From: Rhyacophila brunnea
Taxonomy: Eukaryota > Arthropoda > Insecta > Trichoptera > Rhyacophilidae
DNA: 64,000 nt
Assembly: GCA_022495005.1 (NCBI GenBank)
Contig: JAGYXB010000690.1
Location: 1 to 64,000 of the forward strand
Direction of reading: 5' to 3'
The position numbers and the translations under genes are program-made. The notes below the pieces were generated by a model that worked only from the letters and a program-made list of their open reading frames with translations, was not told where the DNA came from and made no database searches. Below are positions 59,101 through 64,000 of this stretch, in pieces (position 1 is the stretch's first letter; each line of letters starts with the position of its first letter).

Positions 59101-60876
59101 CAGCTGCTGTCAAAATAAATTGACGTGTCTTTAAAACGGCCAATACACTCAAATTCATTTAACAATTGATCTCAATATGGGTATTGAACAACTATTAAAT
59201 ATCCGTGACATTTAATACGACATATTTTCCTTTACTTTCGTTGATTCTGTATATGTCTTAATTTAGTAAAACCGATTATCGAATTGAAATGTCAGTGTCA
59301 ATGAATTATGAATTAACTTTTCTTATTCAGATTTAGATATTTATGTAATATTAAACCAATAGATAGGTAGTTGAAATATATAAGTACTTAGTTACCTACA
59401 CACCAACATGGTAATATTAGTTTTAATCACTCTATATAATTATTCACATCATGGCATATATTTGTAATAATTGTAAATGACAAAATCTGACATTTCAACG
59501 GCAAGTGTTACCGTATCGGGAAAAACATGGTCAAAAAATAACTTATATTATTCACTAATTGCGGAGACATTTAATCATTTTTATTAAATATTAATTGTGT
59601 ATTTATAGAGTTATTGAAATTATTTTGTATATTTTTCATATTTTTGTCATCGTTTAACAATTACAAAATAATTTACCTAAATTATGAAAAGAGAATTTTT
59701 ATATATGGTAATATTTTCAATAGAAAAACAGAACGAAGCTATTGCAGATTTGGTGGACCATAGACAACTCGATCATAACTATGAAAGGCTTTCTGGATAG
59801 TGTTTTGTTGTAATTTTGTTGTAATTATGACAGACGATTGTGCATAGGGCTCATAGTTTAATATACTATTAATTATTCTCGCCTTTTCGCCAGTGGTGAT
59901 TGCCGACAAGGTGTTGCCACAGTGAGTAGCAATTTTGCCGATTTTTTACATACACTGCGCGCTTAATATAATATAATCTGAATACGCGAGCGCGCCTCTC
60001 ATATTATCAAAACTCGCCTCGTTCAACGCGACCGAGTTCTGAGCATTGTTGCACGTGACGAACGCGCACATCTAAGCGTGACTTGCGGCGCTTGCGTCTC
60101 GAAACGTCAAAATAATAATAATAGATATACTCCCAGCCAGACGCATTACGCAAAATGTCATCGAACGCTGAAGCAGAGATTATCATACGTTGGTACCTCA
60201 GAAATTTAAATAGAAATCGAATATATTGGATTCAGTCATAATGTTGAAGCGTTCGTCTGCCATTTTTATTTATTTGATGTCTCAGTTTGATGTGTTGTGT
60301 GTGGAAAGCGTGACCAGTAACCACTGACGTCTAGCTAGTACAACAAATGTCCGCAACGATCTCGGCGCGCGCGACAGTCAACATGCTAGAAGAGTCGATC
60401 CTCGATATGTTGCATTTGTTGCTCTTTCGCATTCGACCAATCTGCGAAACTCCATTTGACAACGTTTGTTATTATTAACGATTAAGTCACATTGACGATT
60501 TCCACATGCGGCACATGAGGCGAATTCTGATGTGCGAGCCGACTTAAACCGTACGCGATCAACACGTTGCTCGCGAGCTACGGGTTGGGCACTGCTGCTC
60601 TAAACTATATCTTACCCTCGTGTCAATATTATATGTTTTTTTTTTTTAATATTGTTCTCTCATATATACCTATCTTCTTGTTAATGCAATACTCCACGTT
60701 CTTTCAGTTAATTCCTGCAACCACTGCCATGCCCTATTTCTCTACACTCGGATTGTCAGAGAGAGTCTTAGAAGTCCTAGAGCCATACGATGAAATGCAT
60801 ATTGACCATCAAGACATTAAAAAAGATTTGGGGGTACATGAAACGATAACTAATATAGTCAGTCACACTGCTAAAA
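50110..60876 (+). CDS. zinc-finger gene paralogue 2, four 5' exons
   Basis: Predicted exons 50,110-50,235 (ATG in GTAAAATGG; 42 codons), 54,884-55,204 (107 codons), 57,777-57,929 (51 codons) and 60,708-60,876 (56 codons plus one base). All junctions are GT-AG; the first three joins are phase 0. Exon 1 has I-K-R-E and I-K-Q-E; exon 2 has one C2H2 finger (C-D-I-C ... H-K-C-M-H); exon 3 matches gene 1 exon 41,820 in length and sequence (I-K-Y-E-D-S-Q ... C-S-Y-S-E-C-K-P); exon 4 matches the start of gene 1 exon 44,114 (E-P-Y-D-E ... D-I-K-K ... E-T-I-T). No finger array follows: homology to gene 1 decays past 60,876 and the unspliced frame stops at TAG 60,924-60,926. Alternatives: a dying duplicate, or a live gene spliced on to the transposase exon. 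Confidence 0.75.
52060..53160. repeat. pair of ~65-bp direct repeats 1 kb apart
   Basis: GCCATCTTTAGA followed by AAGCCTGAGCATA and CACAAGCAACGAGTGGTCCA occurs at about 52,050-52,115 and again at 53,098-53,160. No longer shared block was found. Confidence 0.75.
52246..52474. mobile_element. hAT-type MITE with perfect 8-bp duplication
   Basis: Ends CAGGGCTCGAAATGGA and TCCATTTCGAGCGCTG; flanking ATTATAAT at 52,238-52,245 and 52,475-52,482 is identical. 229 bp, no ORF. Confidence 0.92.
53481..54480. mobile_element. family H element, expanded or interrupted copy
   Basis: ATGACAAAACAGAACAGTGA and AACATTAATGTTTGTGGAAT at the left, and CATAATAGAGATAGGACAAT near 54,390, correspond to parts of the element at 16,923-17,332 in reverse. 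The middle is unrelated, so a further insertion is likely. Confidence 0.5.
56648..56720 (+). other. tRNA-like element, copy 2
   Basis: 73 nt with TGGCCGCGCGGC and B box GGTTCGAATCC, ending TCTGGCA as in copy 1 (6,757-6,829). The T arm CCAGG/CCTGG is perfect here. CCCACGG pairs with CCGTGGG, and the A-to-G change at position 7 relative to copy 1 is matched by a T-to-C change in the partner. Confidence 0.55.
57590..57665 (-). mobile_element. RTE-like 3' tail (single copy)
   Basis: On the minus strand GGGGAGGCCTTTATCTAGCA and GTGGATCAACATCAGCGAAT with TGATGAG, the same terminus that is amplified at 37,930-39,965. Confidence 0.65.
57995..58321 (+). mobile_element. MITE family A, copy 3
   Basis: Left end CCCCGTATACACGTGCATGG and right end CAATGTACGTATACATGCGT are imperfect inverted repeats bounded by TA. 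It lies in intron 3 of paralogue 2. Confidence 0.8.
58322..60707 (+). other. remainder of intron 3 of paralogue 2
   Basis: AT-rich except for a CpG-richer block at about 59,950-60,590, which ends in TACGGGTTGGGCACTG, a possible hAT terminus. No coding exon recognised. Acceptor CGTTCTTTCAG before 60,708. Confidence 0.5.
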
Positions 60877-61712
60877 GTAAGCATAGTATACAACCTAACT
60901 TAACCTCACAGATCCCAAAATATTAGTCGTAGCCGTAAACGGAGATTTCCGAGATAACAAAAATTACGTTAAGCACCGCTGACGGAGAATTCCGTTTATA
61001 TTATATTTTTATAATGCCATCCATGTGTTTTTAACGATAACATTTGACAAGTCCTATTTTATAAAAAAATTGTATTAACGACTGGTATAGATAGAAAACC
61101 GATATCTGTTTTACCTTATGTAATATTATTGATCAAAGTTCTCAATTTTACTTTGTTGAGACGCCATTCTGTCGTGTGATTTTGTCTTCTGATTTTGAGG
61201 ACGAAAATTACGTAAATAATCAAACAAAGATTCAATAAGACAAGAGACATATTGTATATGTTTATTAATGATTTGTGGTGATTTAAATTGATTTTACGAG
61301 TCTATCCGTGTAGGTATGTAAAATTATTACTGTTTCTGATTTCAAAGTTTGAAAGTTATTATTATTTTTTAATTTCTTGATAATCTTCCGATGTATTACT
61401 CAATAAGTCTAGAACATTGAATTATTATACATATTCCATACAATTATAATATAATGTATAAACAAGTATTTACTTATCGCCACGTTTTTTCCAAAATTTG
61501 TTTTTTGATGGCGTTTTGTTTGTTGTTTACTGCTAATACAAACCAATCGTTTAGCCTCCAATATCCGGATAATCGACTAATAGATTCGTCACGAGGTAAT
61601 AATTTATTTGCAAAATATAATTAATATAAAACAATCGAACGTTTTGATAATGCCACGTGTTTTCCGAGAATTATATTCAGTTTACTAAAGTGGAATTTTG
61701 TTTCTATTCCAG
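60877..61712 (+). promoter_or_regulatory. predicted intron joining zinc-finger exon 4 to the transposase exon
   Basis: Donor AAAA/GTAAGC at 60,876/60,877 fits the consensus from +1 to +5. Acceptor TTTCTATTCCAG ends at 61,712, with a T-rich tract and TACTAAA about 25 bp upstream as a possible branch site. Exon 4 leaves one base (A), and the next exon supplies CT, giving ACT (Thr) then GAA and the transposase ATG in frame. The intron contains the decayed continuation of the paralogue exon up to about 60,950 and an imperfect inverted repeat at 60,936-60,998. Confidence 0.5.
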
Positions 61713-61717
61713 CTGAA

Positions 61718-63556
61718 ATGGAGACCTTGGGAACAGACGAATTGGAGCAGGAATACGCATTCGAGTTAGTATATGACTCTGATTCGGATGTTCCACCGGA
61801 TGCCACCACCGATGTCGCAGACATCACCGATTTCACCGCCGGTCACTCAAAAAACTTTGAGGACGACTTCAACGGTTTCATTAACCGCGTTTCAGAGGTA
61901 CTTGATGAGACCAGTACGGAGTCAGGAGTCGACACGCCCGAGGACCCACTCCCTGGCCCATCTTGGACAGAAACCGGAAGTCGAGCGAGTGGCCGGCGTG
62001 GAATAGGAAGTAGGGGCGGTCGTTCCAAAGACAGCCGAGGTGCACAAACGAGGTGTAGTGCTAGGGTGACTGAACCGTGGTCAACAGCAGACTATACTCC
62101 GGCACCCGGACAGTTTACTGCTAACCCAGGTGTAAAAGTGAATGTTGACCACGTTCAGTCTGTTGAAGCGGCGTGTGAACTGTTTTTTTGCGTCAATTTT
62201 TTTAATTTATTAGTTAATCAAACGAACTTGTATTATAGACAAAATAGTAGTAAGATTAGTGGTAACAGAAAGGACTTAATTTGGAAGGATGTTAGCGTAA
62301 GGGAGATGAAGAACTTTTTAGGATTAATATTTATGATGGGCCACATTAGGAGGTCCACGTTGAGCGAATACTGGTCCACTCGTCCCTATTTTGAAACTCC
62401 CTGGTTCGGAAAAACGATGAGTCGGAATCGCTTTATGCAAATCCTTCAGATGCTTCATTTCAACGATAATCTGACGCGACCTTCCAACGCCACGAGACTC
62501 TATAAAATACAGACAATTGTAAACCATTTTAAGCCTCTTTTCAGCCAATATTTCACTCCACAGCAGGAACTCTCTCTGGATGAAGCAGTGGTACCTTGGC
62601 GGGGGTTACTAAATATCCGAACGTACAACCCTGACAAAATTCATAAATACGGCATACTGGTCCGCATGCTATGCGAAGCCAAGTCCGGCTATATATGCGA
62701 CTTTTTAATTTATCACTGTCAGGGAAGTACGTTGGGACACACTGTTAATACGCTCTTGCGTAATTACGTCGGCCAAGGATACCACTGCTACATGGATAAT
62801 TATTATAATAGCGTCGGGCTGGCTGAGGAGCTGCTGGTGAAAAATATTAGAGTCTGTGGGACTATCCGCAAAGATAGAGGTCTTCCGCTTGAGTTCAATC
62901 TGTTGACGGAAGACCTGCGCAAGGGCGAGTCAGTTGTCTGTCGAAAGGGGGATATCCTCTTGCATTCTTGGAGAGATAAGAATATAGTGAGGATGATCTC
63001 AACTATCCATTCCGGTGACATGATAGATCAGGACCCCAATTGCAAAGATGAGTCTGTAACGAAGCCCAAATCTGTAGTGGAATATAACAGATATATGGGA
63101 GGGGGTGATCGCGCAGACCAGTTTCTCTCATACTGTAACGTTCACCGGAAGACAATGAAGTGGACAAAAAAAATGTTTTTCTGGCTTCTAATGTGTGCCC
63201 AATTTAATGCTTTTGTGATATATAAAAAATGTAACCCTAGTCGTAAGTTAGCATTTAAGGATTTTTCGGTAGACTATTCAATTTTTTTAATGTCGTTTGG
63301 TGCCGATGTCTCGTCTTCTCCGGCTCCAAGGCGTCATGTGACGCTGGATTCGCCTGTAAGATTATCTGGAGATATGTCCAGACATACCTTACAGGCGATT
63401 CCAGCGACGCAGAAGAAGGCATACCCGTCTAGGGTATGTAAGGTATGTGCCAAGATGAAGAAGAGAGGCGAGACTCGGTACATGTGTAAAGAGTGTGATG
63501 TTCCTCTGCACAAAGTAGGATGTTGGCAGAAATATCACACTCTTCGAAATTATTAA
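61718..63556 (+). CDS. piggyBac-family transposase, intact
   Basis: 612 codons, ATG 61,718, TAA 63,554-63,556, no frame damage. The acidic, serine-rich N-terminus (about 1-130) includes a Gly/Arg-rich segment at 91-110. The DDE_Tnp_1_7-type core follows. Catalytic residues by position and motif are D288 (L-S-L-D-E-A), D360 (Y-M-D-N-Y-Y), D464 and D467 (G-G-G-D-R-A-D-Q); spacings of 72, 104 and 3 are close to those of piggyBac. A C-terminal Cys-rich zinc domain has C574, C577, C590, C593, H598, C602 and H607. It would bind transposon ends and cut and paste at TTAA. I could not find convincing terminal repeats with TTAA on either side within the window, so it is either an old or domesticated copy or one whose right end lies beyond 64,000. 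It may be expressed alone or as a fusion with the upstream exons. Confidence 0.93.
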   Translation: METLGTDELEQEYAFELVYDSDSDVPPDATTDVADITDFTAGHSKNFEDDFNGFINRVSEVLDETSTESGVDTPEDPLPGPSWTETGSRASGRRGIGSRGGRSKDSRGAQTRCSARVTEPWSTADYTPAPGQFTANPGVKVNVDHVQSVEAACELFFCVNFFNLLVNQTNLYYRQNSSKISGNRKDLIWKDVSVREMKNFLGLIFMMGHIRRSTLSEYWSTRPYFETPWFGKTMSRNRFMQILQMLHFNDNLTRPSNATRLYKIQTIVNHFKPLFSQYFTPQQELSLDEAVVPWRGLLNIRTYNPDKIHKYGILVRMLCEAKSGYICDFLIYHCQGSTLGHTVNTLLRNYVGQGYHCYMDNYYNSVGLAEELLVKNIRVCGTIRKDRGLPLEFNLLTEDLRKGESVVCRKGDILLHSWRDKNIVRMISTIHSGDMIDQDPNCKDESVTKPKSVVEYNRYMGGGDRADQFLSYCNVHRKTMKWTKKMFFWLLMCAQFNAFVIYKKCNPSRKLAFKDFSVDYSIFLMSFGADVSSSPAPRRHVTLDSPVRLSGDMSRHTLQAIPATQKKAYPSRVCKVCAKMKKRGETRYMCKECDVPLHKVGCWQKYHTLRNY

Positions 63557-63584
63557 ACTGTTTTATATTGTTCTTGTGAGTTTA

Positions 63585-63590
63585 AATAAA
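63585..63590 (+). terminator. poly(A) signal after the transposase
   Basis: AATAAA 29 bp after the TAA, a normal distance for a compact 3' end. Confidence 0.7.
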
Positions 63591-64000
63591 ATATTGCCAT
63601 AACTAACCCAACATACATATTCGATTTTGTAATCAATCTTGCGGGCACATTTCTATACTATAATTTCAAGAATATATTTGGATGTTTGTATGTCTGTACC
63701 GTCCTTCGGTTTTTCTTTATACAAATCCACAAGCGCATCGGATTTCGACAAAATTTAGACAGTAGATGAAGGCCGACGAGCCGAAGTGCACGTTTACATG
63801 ACAGACATACAAATACTGGTTTTAAAGCAAAGTTATTTTTGTTAATTACACATCAATCGTTCTGATGATGGGTTTATAGCCCGAAACAGCTGTCAACTTA
63901 AATGGTCAAATTTAAGTTAAAAAATTTAACATTGTTTAAAAACCATCATAAATAATGTCTTGGGAAAAGTCATAATTTATATTTAAAAAAATTATACTTT
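63591..64000. other. no gene recognised
   Basis: Contains GATGATGGGTTTATAGCCCG and several TTAA sites, but no element end could be assigned. The window ends here. Confidence 0.5.

Noticed and set aside
60936..60998. Imperfect inverted repeat as a piggyBac terminal repeat
   Set aside because: Both arms lie on the same side of the transposase, TTAA is not at its edge, and the left arm belongs to the decayed zinc-finger exon homology.
61621..63021. Minus-strand frames of 61 to 74 codons opposite the transposase
   Set aside because: Antisense shadows; the plus frame is continuous for 612 codons with family motifs.

Overview
The window looks like repeat-dense, AT-rich insect nuclear DNA, most probably from a moth or butterfly. 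The grounds are spliced genes with GT-AG introns, a (TTAGG)n tract, abundant R1- and RTE-type non-LTR retrotransposon 3' ends (several with GATGAT tails), many short inverted-repeat elements (hAT-, PIF/Harbinger- and mariner-like by their target duplications), and a C2H2 zinc-finger family with a split N-terminus. No bacterial operon, CRISPR array or phage gene is present.

Layout. Positions 1-26,960 are mobile-element debris: nested MITEs and foldback elements, tRNA-derived SINEs, and 5'-truncated non-LTR fragments. I see no intact host gene there. Positions 27,044-37,922 hold one complete minus-strand LTR retrotransposon with two 2.2-kb LTRs, a tRNA-Lys(CTT)-type primer site, a gag gene, and in the same frame after a single UGA a 641-codon ORF of unknown function. 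It has no protease, reverse transcriptase or integrase, so it is a non-autonomous gag-carrying element. It sits between a (TTAGG)n tract and a ~2-kb tandem array made from the 3' tail of an RTE-like retrotransposon (about 37,930-39,965).

Positions 41,820-45,579 carry zinc-finger gene 1: a 153-nt exon, a 2.1-kb intron holding a tRNA-Gly-like gene and a 5S-rRNA-derived fragment, and a large exon with 11 C2H2 fingers. A TAA then ends the frame, and three more fingers follow in the same frame.

Positions 50,110-63,590 hold a second, tandem paralogue. Its exons (50,110-50,235; 54,884-55,204; 57,777-57,929; 60,708-60,876) join in phase. Exons 3 and 4 are clear duplicates of the two gene 1 exons, but the finger array is gone. 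In its place, 0.8 kb downstream, is a full-length 612-codon piggyBac-family transposase with all four catalytic aspartates. A branch-point-like motif and a good splice acceptor lie immediately before its ATG. Joining the donor at 60,876/60,877 to the acceptor at 61,712/61,713 keeps the frame open, predicting an ~870-residue fusion of a zinc-finger-family N-terminus and a transposase. This is the most interesting feature of the window; it is inferred from sequence and has no transcript support here.
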